Shown in pieces: positions 9,475 through 21,650 of a stretch of 64,000 nt of DNA. Position numbers and translations under genes: made by a program. The stretch lies in NCBI GenBank assembly GCA_010909165.1, contig VJWM01000068.1, forward strand, positions 1,240,001 to 1,304,000, read 5' to 3'. The notes under the pieces were generated by a model. That model was not told the DNA's origin and ran no database searches. It saw nothing but the letters and a program-made list of their open reading frames with translations. Position 1 is the first letter of the stretch. Every line of letters begins with the position of its first letter. Source of the DNA: Anthoceros angustus (lineage: Eukaryota > Streptophyta > Anthocerotopsida > Anthocerotales > Anthocerotaceae).

Positions 9475-9530
9475 GAAGAAGAAGAAGAATTTTATGGAAG
9501 TCCACTAAGGACGGATTTCCGTCATGGAAC
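9475..9530 (-). mobile_element. Truncated copy of the same retroposon
   Basis: It reads (GAA)n-TTTTAT-GAAGTCCACTAAGGACGG on the plus strand, which is the reverse complement of the 3' end of 8,927-9,165. It interrupts the PPR coding sequence and is shared with the right-hand block (57,196-57,270), so it is older than the block duplication. Confidence 0.65.
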
Positions 9531-9992
9531 ACACATATGCAGAGATCATGGAGAACCACATGGAGGAATCTGGTAGCATCGCTGAAAAGGAAGGTAATTG
9601 GAGGATCATTGAATGGCGGATCTTTGCAGAAGATGAAGGTTGCATAGCTATGATTTATTGCCGAAGGAGTGGACAGGCAAGCGGAACATGACTGTACTGG
9701 CACAATATGTGCATCTGCAAACCAAGAGATGGTTCCCATTTGCAACTGACTCGTACCAAGTTTGACAGTGAGCACACTCAAATGCTGCTAAAGCATACAC
9801 TCCTTGTCCAGGCTCGGTGCCGCTGATTGCCTGCGGCTGAATTCCAGCCCTTCCAGTCCAGCCCCAGCCCTTCCAGCCTTACTGATTGGACGAGAGATGT
9901 CCCGTCTTCCATCAATCCTGTTATCCCTCTCAAGCCATCAGGGCCATTCCTACATGTATCATTCATGGCACCAGCCTAACCTTTGGGCATCC

Positions 9993-12157
9993 CTACACAG
10001 AAGAGACTGACGAGCTTTGCAACCGGGTCATCTCCAGTGACTCGGCGGGCTTTATAGTTTGCTGGGGACTCCAATCGTTATCTGCTGTGTAAACCGCAAC
10101 TGGTCTACATCTTGGGAGCGAAGGTAGTTCAACATCTTGGTTCAAGATCTGCTGCACGCGCCTAGTAGAAGGCCTCAAGCTGGGATCCGGGTGGGTGCAC
10201 ATCAAGCCGACATGTAGCACACAGGTTAGGTCCCTAGGATCAAACTTTCCCGCCAGTACTGGATCCACACCCAGAAGGTTGCCAGCTTCTAGCATCTGCT
10301 ACACCCAGTCCAGTAGCTGGACTCCTGGTTGGGGATTAGGTCTCCTGCCGCTGGCCACCTCCAGCAACAAAACCCCAAAGCTGAAAAGATCCGACTTGGC
10401 CGTGGCCTGCCCAGATAGGCAAGCTCCGGCGGCATGTAGCCAAAGGTCCCAGCTAAGCAGTGAGCGCGAGGCCCGTGGCGAAGGTCTCCTCCACCAGGCG
10501 GACAAGCCGAAGTCTCCCAGCCGGGCTTCCATTTTGGAATCCAGCAGCACGTTGGCCGGCTTGATGTCCCTGTGCAGAATGCACTTCCTCCACTCCGTGT
10601 GGATGTAGACTAAAGCCGTTGCAATCCCTCGGACAATGTGAAATCTGTCTGTCCAGGATAGCACCTGCTGCCTGGAGTGGAGGTGACGATCCAGGCTGAG
10701 GTTAGGCATGTAGTCGTACACGAGCAGGAGCTCGTCCCGCTCCTGGCACCAGCCATGGAGATGCACAAGGTTCCTGTGCCTGAGCTGCCCCAAGATCTTG
10801 AGCTCCGCACGGAACTCCTTGGATCCCTGCTTTGAATCCTGCGCGATCCTTTTGATGGCTAACTCGACATCTGAGTCTCCGATCCGCATTACCCCCCGGT
10901 ACACAGTCCCGAACCCGCCTTTCCCGAGGATCTGTGATTTGCTGAACCTAGAGTCGCCTTCCAGCTCCTGGTAGGTGAATGTGCGAGTCCAGTGGGTGAT
11001 ATCTGCATCCTCCACGGAAGAAGTGCCTGACGGGTCGGAGCTCCTGGCTGTGACGATGTTGATGCTTTGTCCGTGATGCGAGCACTGAGGGACTTCTGGG
11101 CCATCCTTCCCGGAAGATCCCCCACATCTGCACAAAAGAAGCAGCCAAGGCCGCAGCCAAGAGCAACTACCAGCAAAGCTGCTCCAGTTGCAACCCCTGC
11201 AACCAGGCCAGTGCTGTTTCTTGACTGCCTGAGGCTCAGGCCAGGGCGCAGCGGTTGGAGGTGGGGGTGGGGGTGAGGGTGCGGTGCAGGCGGGGGTGGT
11301 TGTGGCAGGCCACTGGTGGAGAAGTTCCACTCATAGATGTAGGTGTTCTGATTTCCGTATCCTGTGCTGGCCGTGAATCCGACATAGGAATACTCTTGAA
11401 CGATGCTGGAGACGTTCAAGCTGCTGTAATTAAGCACAAGAAAAGCACCAGATTTCTGATTTCCGATGGCATACGCTGACATGTACACCCACAGCGTCTG
11501 CGCGTCCGCAGAATAGTCGATCCAAACTGAAAAGGTAGGACCATCTGTCCCTGATTCGTCAGGGAGCGTAATGTTGTAGTCGTGCAGGTTGGTCGTCGTG
11601 GCAGAAGCAATGCTGTTGATGTCCAGCCCCACGTGGTTCGAATCGTTCGGGGGATCCCATTCATTGCAATAGTCGTCGAACTCCACGGCCAAGACTTGAA
11701 AAGCGGAATTCGCGGGAGGGTTGGAACGGGAGTTGTTAAGGAGACCGAGACCACCGCCGGAGCTGTTATCAGGCACCTCGTAGCTAGGAGCGATGATAAA
11801 GGTCATCCCATCTGCCGGGTAGCCAGATCTCGGAACTTTCATGGCGAAGGTGAAGGAGACGTTGAAGGAAGCTTCCACACCAGTGGCCGCATCATAGAAC
11901 TGCACAGGCTCGCCATGCACTGCTCTGGACTGACCTTTATTCATCGTGGCGTTGCCCGAATTCACATCGAGGTGCAAAGCGCCTGACTCCAGTCTGCAGT
12001 CGCCTTCCAGCCGCATCACACCGTTCGCTGAATCTGTGAAGTTGCGAGAGAAGGAAAAGTACACATTCCCCGAGCTCACATTCTGCGCACGGCAGCTCAA
12101 CATCACGGCCAGCAGAGGAAGCACAAGGGCGCACATGCTGTGCAGCTGGGGCAACAT
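9993..12157 (-). CDS. L-type (legume) lectin receptor-like kinase, left copy, with frameshifts
   Basis: LecRLKs sit in the plasma membrane, sensing extracellular ligands with a legume-lectin domain and signalling through a cytosolic Ser/Thr kinase. The order on the minus strand is complete: a signal peptide (MLPQLHS..LPLLAVMLSCRA, start at 12,157); a lectin beta-sandwich with 'DGMTFIIAPS' and 'AVEFDDYCNEWDPPNDSNHVG' (the Asp/Asn metal-site region); a Pro-rich linker; a membrane segment 'GVATGAALLVVALGCGLG'; and a kinase with GKGGFGTVYRG, AIKRI, HRDIKPANVLLD, DFG and 'SDLFSFGVLLLEVASGRRP'. The stop is at 9,993-9,995. No intron is needed, as is usual for this family. Frame breaks occur in the linker and juxtamembrane region (about 11,080-11,250), just after DFG (about 10,505), around 10,410-10,460 and near 10,297. 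The Met at 12,208 would put 17 residues before the signal peptide. The paralogue is at 57,790-59,990. Confidence 0.88.
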
Positions 12158-12208
12158 CTCGTCTTTGTCTAGCAGGCCAGGGCCCGATACCTCCCAAGCT
12201 GCTCGCAA

Positions 12209-12690
12209 GGTGTGCTCAGTGAAAGCCTTCGGGATCGGACATGGAGCGAGGAAGGAAGGAAGGAGGCAACGAAGGCCCCCCGCGGCGAGGTCCGACTCCT
12301 ACCCCAAACTCAGGGTTCCGGTGCAGCCCTGAGGCATACACCACATCTCTACTGGAGGTCAGTCCTGGTGGACGCTGCCACCACGCTGACGCGACCTTCC
12401 AGTGATCCTCATCCAGCCACTCGCTTCCCTGATGACGTCTTCAGCTTCAGCCCCACGCTTGACGTGCGTCCGCGCCGCGTCCGGTATCCCTGACAACATC
12501 GTGTTTCCAGCAGAAAGCACTAACGCAGCAGTCAAATGGCAGCGAAAATCAGTAAAAGATGACATTCTATACACAGTTCCAGTTGTGTGTCGACCAAAGC
12601 CGGGACCCTCTGGCGCAATTCTGTACTGGTCCGCTCGCGAACTTCAAAAACGGTGACCGAGTCGTGTTGTTCCTTCATCCGCTTCAGGGC
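12209..12690. other. Upstream region of left LecRLK; conserved short plus-strand frame
   Basis: It matches 60,040-60,525. A plus-strand frame (about 12,559-12,690) containing 'GPLANFKNGDRVVLFLHPLQG' also stays open in the right copy ('GPLANFQNGDRVVLFLHPLQG'). It might be an exon of a divergent gene, but I do not recognise it. Confidence 0.45.
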
Positions 12691-13045
12691 TTGGGGCTCA
12701 GGGCTTCAGGGCTTCAGGGCCTGTGGCCTGTGGCAGGAGGCTTGAGGCCTGTGGCCTGTGGCCAGGCTTGAGGTATTCTTGAGTTGAGGCTTGAGGCTCA
12801 GGCAGGCTTGAGCAGGCTTGAGGCTTGAGCAGGCTTGAGGCTTGAGGCGGGGCAGGCAGGCAGGCTTGAGGCCAGGGAGGCTTGAGGCAGGCTTGAGGCA
12901 GGCAGGCTTGAGGCTTGAGGCTTGTGGCTTGAGGCCAGGGCTTGAGGCTTCAGGCTTGAGGCAGAGGCAGGCTTGAGCAGGCAGTGGGCTTGAGGCAGGC
13001 TTGAGGCAGGCTTGAGGGCAGGCTTGAGGCAGGCTTGAGGCACTT
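12690..13045. repeat. GC-rich minisatellite, core AGGCTTGAGGC
   Basis: About 355 bp are built from variants of AGGCTTGAGGC and GGCTTGAGGCAGGC with an irregular period. It starts about 530 bp upstream of the left LecRLK start codon. The matching site in the right copy (60,520-60,541) has only about two short CTTCAGGG units. The 155-residue minus-strand frame across it (SLKPQAC-type repeats) is a by-product of the repeat. Confidence 0.9.
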
Positions 13046-14290
13046 CCCTTTAATCTTGCACGCTCTTCCCAAGTTCTCACATGAGAGATGTGTGGGCGCG
13101 TGGAGGAAAAGGTTGAAATGGGGCGGTGTTCGAGAGGTCTTGACACGAGTTTTGGGAGGATTGCGTCATTCAAACCCAGTGAGTTTTGGGAGGATTGCGC
13201 TATTCATCAAGATGGCCGATGTCATCTTAGCGTTGTGTTGAAGCAGGACCCGGTGATGAGAGATTGATACTTGGCATGTTGGCATCCACGATTATAAGCC
13301 ATGTGATTTGGATGCGGATGTGCATGTGATGTGATATATATATGTGCCCATGGATGGTATGCACATGGTATGTATGCATGAGAGATGGTTGAACATATCT
13401 AGATAGATGATGTGTCATGGTACATACATAGGTTAGCAAATCTATATAGAAAATACCTAAAAATCATAAACCAAGGAAAAGGGCGAGTAGGTTGTTAGTG
13501 GCCATATGTATTATTTATCCATAGGCCAAGAAGAAGTAGGATTATAAGTAGACCTGAAGTGCCTACCATTGGTACAAGGAGGCACGTCATCGAGAGTTCT
13601 TGGGGGTTTGGCCTATATATGCGGCCTACCTAGCCATGGATTCTTGGATTGTAGATGTTTGTCTGAAAGGAAAGGCAGCCATACTTCGTCCCTACAGCTT
13701 GTCTTGTTTCTCTCTTGTGACCTTTGGGAACCGCATTGTCAAGTGGGAGCCTCAGGCAACCAACTTGATTTCACCACATCTACAATCCCATCTATTGCTT
13801 GGAGAATTGAGTCGGTTGCATTGGAGGATATAGTGGCGCCGGAGGCCGGAGGAGGCGGAAATCGATCATCTTCCAGGAGAGACTACGATCCAAGGCGGCC
13901 GAGCAGGCTCCACGGATAAGGCGGGACGATGGATAGGAATTCTACCATCGATTTCACGCACTTCGTTGTAGTCCAAATCGACCATTCGAGTTGGCTAGGA
14001 CTCACTGACAGTCCACCGCATATGTGTGGGAGCGTCTCTGGATAGAAAAGCACTGCTCTTTTTTTAGCTAGTTGGGTAGTTGAGCTAGGATTGCCGTTTA
14101 ACAACATTCCTCATGTCAAGCATAGGAATTCGTGATGGTATTTTTGAGTGTTGGACTAACGAGGGACACACCTCCATCCTCATCTGGAAGGGACGGAAGA
14201 TACGGATCACCTTTCAAAAGACCACAGACAACGCCCATCACAAGATCTCGGTTTGAGGCGGGCGAGCCGATTCAAATGGAGCTAGAGAAC
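13046..14290. other. Block edge and unassigned sequence
   Basis: Homology to the right block ends near 13,230; the motif TTTTGGGAGGATTGCG occurs twice here (about 13,150 and 13,185) and once at 60,780. From 13,230 onward the sequence is unrelated to the right block. It has an AT-rich patch (13,320-13,350) and no gene that I can support. Confidence 0.5.
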
Positions 14291-16010
14291 ACCGCAAAAT
14301 GAGTTTTCAGGAAAACATGGGAGTATGTCACTTGCGGATTTTGAAGAGAAGTTCAGGGAATGGCGGAAAACAAGATGAAGTACAAGGACTAGTTCACTTA
14401 GAGGAATGGCCTCATGAAGATGTCGATCTCGTGGTGAGGCGTTGATGTACTACGAGGCGAGAAGAAGGACATCCGTGTTGGCGGAGAAGCGAGCAATAAA
14501 CCTCAGAGGGAGTCACGGTGGCAAGCCACTCCTCCCGTCAAGGAGGCGAGCTAGAGCATTTGGTTGATCTCATGTTTGAAAGATTGAAGGACATGTTTCC
14601 CATATCGTGGAGAAGATTCGAGTTTTGGGTTTAGCTTCAAGTCAATGAGGCCTGAGGCGTCATACATCAAGATCTTGGTGGAGGACACGGATGTGAAGAC
14701 CATGCGGGAGCTGAATTTTCATGGCTGCAATGCCAAATGGAAGGAAGGTAATGGATGCTCTTCATGGTGCTCATGGAGAAAAGTATGGTTTGGTAGCCTA
14801 CAAGATTGCGGAGAAGGTGCTAAAGGGGATCTTTGTCGATCAAGCATACTGAGGATCCAATTTGATCGGAGCAGCACTTCTTATGGCTGGACAAGGAGGA
14901 TCCAGATTCAGCATAAGGGTCGGCGAGAGCGATTTCCCGTGGTCAGCATCACGAGAGGAGGAGGTGAACAAGCCGGTCACTATCAAATATGGCGGTCTGG
15001 TGGTGCACATAAGTCATTTGAATGTGACTTGACTGGAGGCCGAAGCAAGGAGGTTTAAGGCTTGTGGTCGATGGGGCCACATAGAAGTCGCATGTTGGGA
15101 GGCTCATCAGGCTCAAGCCCAAGGCGGGCGGTGAAAGGAGAAGGGCAAAGGCCCTAGTCGCAAGGCTCTTCTTGCATGAGTTGAAGAGATGCGAGCGGAT
15201 GGCTAACATGGCGGCGAGTCGGACCACGCATTCTCTTCTCGACTCGGATGAAGAGGTGTATGGCATGGCGATTCGAAGAAGAAGAAGGTCTTGACCTCGG
15301 AGAAGGGGTTCACTACAAGGACACGTCGAGCGAGGCAGAGCAAAATGCACAAGTTTAGGCAAGTTGATGATGGTACTTGTGCGGTGCTTCTAACCGGAGG
15401 TGGATGTGGAAGCACATTGGAGAAGGCCATGGAAGTTCACATGGTCAATTCTTTGGAGCTTGGACTCAAGAGTTCACATTTCAAGAAGATCATGAGAGAA
15501 TGGATCGGAAAGAGATGGAAGTCGATTCGCTTGATGTACTGCGAGGAGACCATCTAAAGCACGAGCGTCGAGGTAAGGAGGTGTTGCCATGATTGACAAC
15601 AAACCGGAGATTACCTTTGATGGCTTTGCACGGTCAATGTCTTTGGTGGATCTTGGCAGATCCGGTCTTGTTGGGAGCTCGTGCGGCTCTCTCAATGTAT
15701 GGCGCAAGGCTGGTACTAAGCGATGATGAGCATCACTACTTGCGGTACCAAGGAAATGGTGATGGGGATGACCGACCGATCAAGATCGAGTTGAAGCAAG
15801 CCTGAGAGGATGCAACCACAATGGAGTACGTGCTTGGTGACTGTACATATCTTATGATGTGTTGTTGTGGGCAGATGCCACACATGGCCCTGCCATGGGA
15901 GTTGATCCACTATATGAAGAAGCCTTTTATCGACCACTATGGAAGCAAGGGATTTCGCGGTGCGACTATTCCTCTAAACATGAGCAAAAGTGGTAGAAAG
16001 AAGGCGGTGA
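14290..16010 (+). mobile_element. Decayed retrotransposon gag / zinc-knuckle / protease-like remnant
   Basis: Plus-strand pieces in shifting frames suggest an LTR-retrotransposon polyprotein. 'SLADFEEKFREWR' near 14,320 resembles a gag helix. 'ACGRWGHIEVAC' near 15,065 fits most of a CCHC knuckle (C-x2-C-G-x2-G-H-x4-C) with the first Cys lost. 'YDVLLWADATHG..GVDPLYEEAF' near 15,850-15,935 resembles the region after the active site of retroviral-type aspartic proteases. Stops and frameshifts are frequent and no frame is complete. The assignment to Ty3/gypsy rests on the order of domains and is tentative. Whether it belongs to the reverse transcriptase at 20,990 is unclear, because 5 kb of other sequence lies between. 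Confidence 0.5.
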
Positions 16011-17580
16011 AGGATGCCCGGCAAGCCACGGCGAGATGGCCCGGAACGAGATGGCTTCGGTGCTCAAATTGAGCACGAGATGTGGGAGGCAGGATTGTCC
16101 TCGGGAGCAAGAAACCAGCGGAAGGAAGTTGAAGATTGCGCTCACGAGCACCTTGAGGAGGCAAGGGTTCGAGAGAATCGGCGGAAGGAGAATCGCCCGT
16201 GGAATCTCATAACACATGTCACAGAGATCCATGCTCAAGCCGCCAAGGCGGAGGAAGGCAAATGATGGTAGTCGATGGAGAGCAAGCTCGGTATTCACTG
16301 TTAGAATGTGCTCGGGGAATCGGCTGGATTGGGCGGTGCTTCAATGTGGCATCAAGGTTTGCGGCTACACCTATGTGGAAAAGGCGAGAAGGCTAGAGTC
16401 GTGGCAGTAATTCTCGGGTTGTGCAAGCTATTTCCATCTGCTAAGAGAAGGCGTGAGAGGTTGTCGAGGCGAGGCTACCCACGGATCAAGCTTGTGGGAA
16501 AAGCACAAGCTCCGTCGATGGACATGATCATCGAGGATGGGAATGTAACCTTCTCGATGTGGGGAAGAGGAAAAAGGTGTTTCCCTTCACGAGGTCGAGG
16601 TTGTGAGGAGGTTCAACATGAATCCCGGATCTTTGGTATCTTGGAAAAGCGTATGTGGAGCGTTGGACAAGCGTCCATCAGCATGTATGAGGAGGTTCGA
16701 TCATGGTTCGACAATGAGTTGGTTATTGATCTTTGTGTGGCTCTTATGCACAGATTCGCGATTATTGGACCAATGTTGCGGGACTTGAGACGAGGCAAAC
16801 GAACACTCATCGGTTCCACCACGGAAGGCTGATGACGTTCTGGAAGGTGCTCACAAAGTCGAAGATGGACAAACTTTTTATCCGATGAAAAGGAGTTGGT
16901 GAAGCTAGGAGGCATGGCCGACTTTGGTAAGCATACAATCTTATGCATTCGAGAGGAGGAGATGGCATGATCCTAGACTTGAAGGGAGGAGCTAGGAGGC
17001 TCAATGTTGAGGAGCAGACAAGCCATGGGGTTTGCCAAGAAGTCGCAAACCATGGGTGTGAGTGAGGCGTCAGATGATTCTTGGACGGGCATTTGACTGT
17101 CACATTTAAGATGGTTAGTGAGCATTGGATTGGCATTTCACTTGGCGGTGGTGAGGAAAGAACCGTCACTGCATAGCGAAGATGAAAAGCAGGCGAGATG
17201 AAGAGGAAGGAACCCGAGACACGTATGGCTTTGTGGGCAATTTGCAACCAAGTGTCACCAAGGAGGTTCACATACGGAAGATTGATGAGACATCACAGTC
17301 AACTTAAGGATCATGCTCGAGAAGAACATAGGTGCTTTTGCATTCGGGAGTGAGCTTGGTGTGGGTTGGTTTTTGCATCGAAGAGATGCAAGGAGGCCAC
17401 ATTTACCCTCTATCGTTATAGTCTAGGATTCGATCCCAAGGGAATGGTTTTGTGTCAAGATGTTCTAAAACTATGGATTCTAGACTTACCCGTCGATCAC
17501 TACCCCCTTATCCACCATACCCAAACCCACCGTGGAGACTCGGCCGATGGCTGGTTCAAGTGGCGGGTCCCTGCATAGCC
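16010..17580 (+). other. Probable continuation of the decayed retroelement
   Basis: Open plus-strand frames (16,308-16,832 and 16,014-16,265) have the same codon texture and the same kind of frame breaks as the previous entry. I see no diagnostic domain. It is probably transposon-derived, by position. Confidence 0.35.
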
Positions 17581-17825
17581 CCGCCGCGGGTGACTGTTAT
17601 CCGGCCTGGCCGAGACCTTGGGGTGGACATACACACCACCGCGCCCTCTCTTCTTCCCGTTCGGATCCTTCCGGAGTATGCACGACCTCAGTCTTCGCGC
17701 CTCACTCCACCGCTATTTCCCACCCACCACTCACTCTCCTTAATCATTTCGATTCTCCCACACACACTCACAATCCCTTACAGACTTTCCCTTTTCCCTT
17801 CTAAATAAATCCTCTCTCCTCTCCT

Positions 17826-17902
17826 CCACGGGCCACAGACCCCTTTGGGCCACAGACCCCTCCTTGGGCCCCAGACCCCTCTTGGGCCACAGACCCCTCT
17901 CA
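17826..17902. repeat. Short tandem repeat, unit GGGCCACAGACCCCTCTT
   Basis: Four units of 17-19 bp, each beginning GGGCC(A/C)CAGACCCCT, run head to tail, with variation in the spacer. No coding sense was seen. Confidence 0.85.
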
Positions 17903-20900
17903 TGGAATAAAACACGCTGGTGGCGGTTGGGAAGAGGATCGGGAAGAAAACACGGTCGGTGCTTGGCGATTCGCCTTCCGGCGATCCGCCTCGGCCTTCG
18001 CGGCAATTCCTACCTCTTTTCGTCGCGGCCTTCACTCCAGGCGTGGAGCTTGGCCACTCCGCTCTCGACCATCCGAGGATCTTCCGGCCTTCTTGTGACG
18101 AGGCGGTGCATCGAGCAGTTTGATCTTGATCGGGCGTCTCAACCAACCTCGCGCGCATAGCTTCAACACGGAAGTTCACACGAAATTGCATTAGAGAGAC
18201 TCTCAAGGGTCTCTTATACATTCGTTGTGGATCTCCACTCACTCCTCGATGTCTAGAAAATATGACCCCCTACCGGGCGCTCCTACCAATTCGGTAACTC
18301 TGACTCAGTCCTCAAAACATCCTATCCTACCCAAAAGCTCGGCCTGATGTCGCTCCTCTAAAATCAGCCGGCGTCATGATTCCTGCGGTGGGGTTCCCTC
18401 TCGCTCTCCTTGCGCCCTGATCCAGCGATTCTCCCCAAAACCTCCACCTCGCATCACTGCGGTTTCTTGGCGTCTTCCATGGGCGTCGTGCGTCTATAGG
18501 CCCTATGCCTGTTATTCCGCTCTTCATCGTTGGACAGCCACACCGTGTGCTCCTCCCTCCACAGCCTCCGCGCTCATTTCCTCGATCACCACTTGGGGGG
18601 GGTAGGCCCCCGCTCCCGTTCGGAAGAACCAGTAGCCGTGGCGGTCAAGATGTCGCCAATAGTTTACGCCCCTCTGTCCCAACAACCACATACACATTTA
18701 GAGTGAGCACGCTCACCATGCGCGAAGCAGGACATGAGCATCCTCATCCAGGGCGCACTCGCCGCTCTTAGAGGTTCTTACCCTCTCCTCCGTGGACAAT
18801 CCAGGCGGTGCCGGTCGAGATCGTATCCACTGCGGCCTCACAGCCGGTGACTTCCCCACCTCGGTTCCTTCTTCGACGGTGGCGGTTTAGCCACCGTGGT
18901 GGTTTCCCCGGTGGTGGCTTGACTCTGTTCTTTGTGGCTGCCCTTCTTGGTTTGGCCACCTCTCTCTTGACTCGGCCCTAGCTTCATCTCTCTCGCTTAT
19001 ATCTCCATGACTTCTTGAATTTCTCAGGCGCCATTGTTTCCACACTCTGGCTCATGAGACCTCATCTTGAAGCTCCTCAATTGTAGCGCCTTGACTGATT
19101 CACTAAGGCCTCTGTTGGGTGGACATGGCCCTTAGCGCTCACTGTGCCATAGGGCCGCCTCGCATTCCGTCTGCGCTCCTCACGCCACCTTGTTCTCGCC
19201 TTCTAGGCTCTCCAACTTCTCCTTGAGCAACTTTTCCTGTGCACTCGGCCGGTGAGAGCCATGGCTGGTCGAGGAGATCCGCTGCGTCGAGCCATGGCGT
19301 CGGGCTGCAGATTCCAATTGGGCTGCCCGTGCCCATTCCCTCCACAACAATTCGCCTTGAGGGTGTCACTGTCTCCACTTGACGGACGGGTCGGTGAAAT
19401 GTCGCCAAAATGTTCGAGCTCCGTCGCGGACTTGGCTATCGAAACTAACCCCTCTTCTTCTAGGGGTTGGTTTGCCACTACTTCCTCATCGCTCCAATCT
19501 CTCCTAGCGGCGACTCCTCCCCTGCACACAGGAGGACAACACTTGTCGTTTCCCTTTTATTTTCTCCTCCTTCACGTTCTGCTGGATTTGGTGACCCTAG
19601 GTGTGGCTGGGTTCCTCTTACTGTGTCCTTCCCTTCTTCCGACCCCGTTCGCCCTCCGCTTCTTGCCCTTGAAACCTCCCCACCTTCATCCGAATCTTCT
19701 AGGGAGGCGCATTCCCAAGCTGAATCCTTCCCGGAATCCTCCTTACCTCCTCCTCCTCTTGGGTTCACGGCGGTTTCCGGCTATGAAGGCGGAACCTGAC
19801 TTCAACTCCGTTAGACACACGGAATCTTGAATACATGAATTAGAAAAAGGTGAAATCAAGGAGGGCCGAGGGAAGGGAGAACAAATTCGCCCTCTCCTCA
19901 GGCTCTTTCAAAGATCATCCGCCCCAATCGATTTGTGTACCTTTAACCACCTCATGAAGAAAGACCGAGTAGTGCCATATGATCCAACTTCCTTACAGGC
20001 CAAAATCCACTTGGCTAATCCCAGTGCTTGAGACACGAGTTGGCGAGTCACCCATCCATTATTCACCTCACTTCTCCGGGCTTCATGCGCGGCGGCTCGG
20101 GGTCTTCTTTCTCGGGGTCAATTACCAAGCTTCCATCCTCGATGCTTCGCCCATACACTTTGCTCGAAGAGCCCCAAATCCAGTTTGCGGCCTCTTCCTC
20201 GCGTCTCCCTCTTGCAACTTGGTTCTCAATTGCGGGCACTCTTGCACCAATCTTTGTACATGTCATTTCTTCTTCTCCATAAATTCCGGACCCAGCTCCA
20301 CGCAGGGCGCTCTCACCTTCCGATGGTCCATGTTGGGCCTTTGCATGAAATTTCGGCACTCGGGCGCCATCTCCCTTTCTCCTTGTTTCCCAAAAGAACG
20401 ACCCACTGCGGTGAGAAAAAGGAACACCACCCTTGCACCTCTCCTCCCCCTGGCGCTCTTGCCTCAGCGCCTCTTTTCCTCCTTCGCCCGCCTTTGGTTT
20501 CCTTCCTCCCGCCACCGTTGCCGGCGGCGCGTCGCCTACCCTGCTGAGCAGAGACTCGGCCCAGGCGCGTTGCATCGCGCCCGGTTCTGCGGCTCGCTCC
20601 GGCGCCTGGCAGGAATTCGCGACCTCGCGGTCTTTGGGTGTGTCTCTCGATTCGCTCCATTGTCGCGGCCGCTCCGCCACTAGGGTTGTAAACTCCCACA
20701 GTGCATGCGTCCCGTTCTTGACCGTGGTGGGCCAGCTACCTCCCGCTTGGCTAGCATGTGGGATGTAGGCACCTAACATATATAGACACTTTCTTATTTC
20801 TAAAATCACCAAAACCCAAGGACTCTATTTCCAACCTACCTATCCGGGGTCGAAAACCTAAGGTCCAAAAAAAAGAAAATTATTACCCCGAGGGCCAAGG

Positions 20901-20985
20901 ACCATTCTCGTATAAAAGACCTTACCCAGGCGATTCTCAAAACACTTTGCTATACAAACACTCCCAAAACAAAAAAAATCGTTCA
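17903..20985. other. Unassigned C-rich region
   Basis: There are long overlapping frames on both strands (for example + 19,979-20,683 and - 20,063-20,812), but composition alone explains them: opposite-strand frames are open over the same bases and neither shows a domain. It is probably old transposon or LTR sequence. Confidence 0.4.
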
Positions 20986-21650
20986 TCCCGACACTTCAGA
21001 GAGGGGTTAGTGTACATGTGGTCTTTCACACTTGGTAGGTACGATAAGATCAAGTTCAAGATTGTTGCCACCAGCTCTGAGCCTATCTTCAAGAGAAGGC
21101 ATAGGTTGAGTCCAGCAGAGTGGGAGATTGTGGACAAGCATTGCGGAGGCTGTTTGAGAAGCGGGATTGATTGAAATCGAATTACGGGTATGCTATCGTC
21201 CCGAAGAAGGCGAAAATGGTGAGTGGAGACGAAGAAGAATGTGGGGACTATCGATCGATGGAGCGGTACCCCATGCCTACTCCAGATGAGATCTTTGATG
21301 CAATTGGTAAGGCAAAGTACTTTACCACTTTGGATTTTCGCTCAGGTTTCAACCAGATCGTGATTGAAGAACAGAATAAGTGCAAAACGGCTTTGTGGGG
21401 AAAGGACCAACTCTAGGAATGGGAGACTATGCCCTTTGGGCTGAAGAATGCTTCCATATACTTCCAGAGAATTGCAGATTTGGAACTGCAAGATTTGCCG
21501 TTTGTGCGTTGTTACATTGATGACATCCTGGTTTTCAGCGACACCATCGAGGAACACATGGATCATCTGGAGACTCTCGCAAGGCCCAAATCCGTCGGGG
21601 CTTGAAAGCTCATCCGAAAAAAACACCATAATGTTCTTTCCGTCGGAATA
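20986..21650 (+). mobile_element. Ty3/gypsy reverse transcriptase fragment
   Basis: Reverse transcriptase copies the element RNA into DNA. In order on the plus strand: 'RRHRLSPAEWEIV' (start of the fingers), 'YPMPTPDEIFDAIGKAKYFT', 'TLDFRSGFNQIVIEE', 'MPFGLKNAS' after an in-frame stop at 21,415, and 'CYIDDILVFSD' carrying the YxDD catalytic motif with both metal-binding Asp residues. This order and spacing are Ty3/gypsy rather than copia. At least three frame breaks (about 21,175, 21,215 and 21,415) show it is dead or badly called. It stops near 21,650 in the segment that should lead to RNase H; no RNase H or integrase follows on this strand. Confidence 0.9.

Larger units (their letters stand above)
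8820..9560 (-). pseudogene. PPR gene fragments, broken by insertions
   Basis: Minus-strand coding for PPR repeats survives in pieces: 'AAIQGCAFAATSESGRRV' near 9,370-9,414, 'ACRVYHSLATK' near 9,200, and the QMEQEG segment near 8,890. It is homologous to the PPR pseudogene at 697-2,120 and to 56,770-57,310. Two retroposon-like pieces interrupt it (8,927-9,165 and 9,475-9,530), and a short direct repeat of ATTCCAGT-CACTC near 9,320-9,360 has duplicated part of one repeat. No functional product is possible as it stands. Confidence 0.75.

Noticed and set aside
12706-13173. 155-residue minus-strand frame rich in SLKPQAC repeats
   Set aside because: Produced by the AGGCTTGAGGC minisatellite; absent from the paralogous locus.
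15593-16000. Firm call of a retroviral-type aspartic protease
   Set aside because: The catalytic D-(S/T)-G is not readable. Only the downstream YDVLL-like segment is suggestive, so it is kept as part of a tentative remnant.
20063-20812. 249-residue minus-strand frame opposite a 234-residue plus-strand frame
   Set aside because: Both strands are open over the same GC-rich bases and neither shows a domain; composition explains them.
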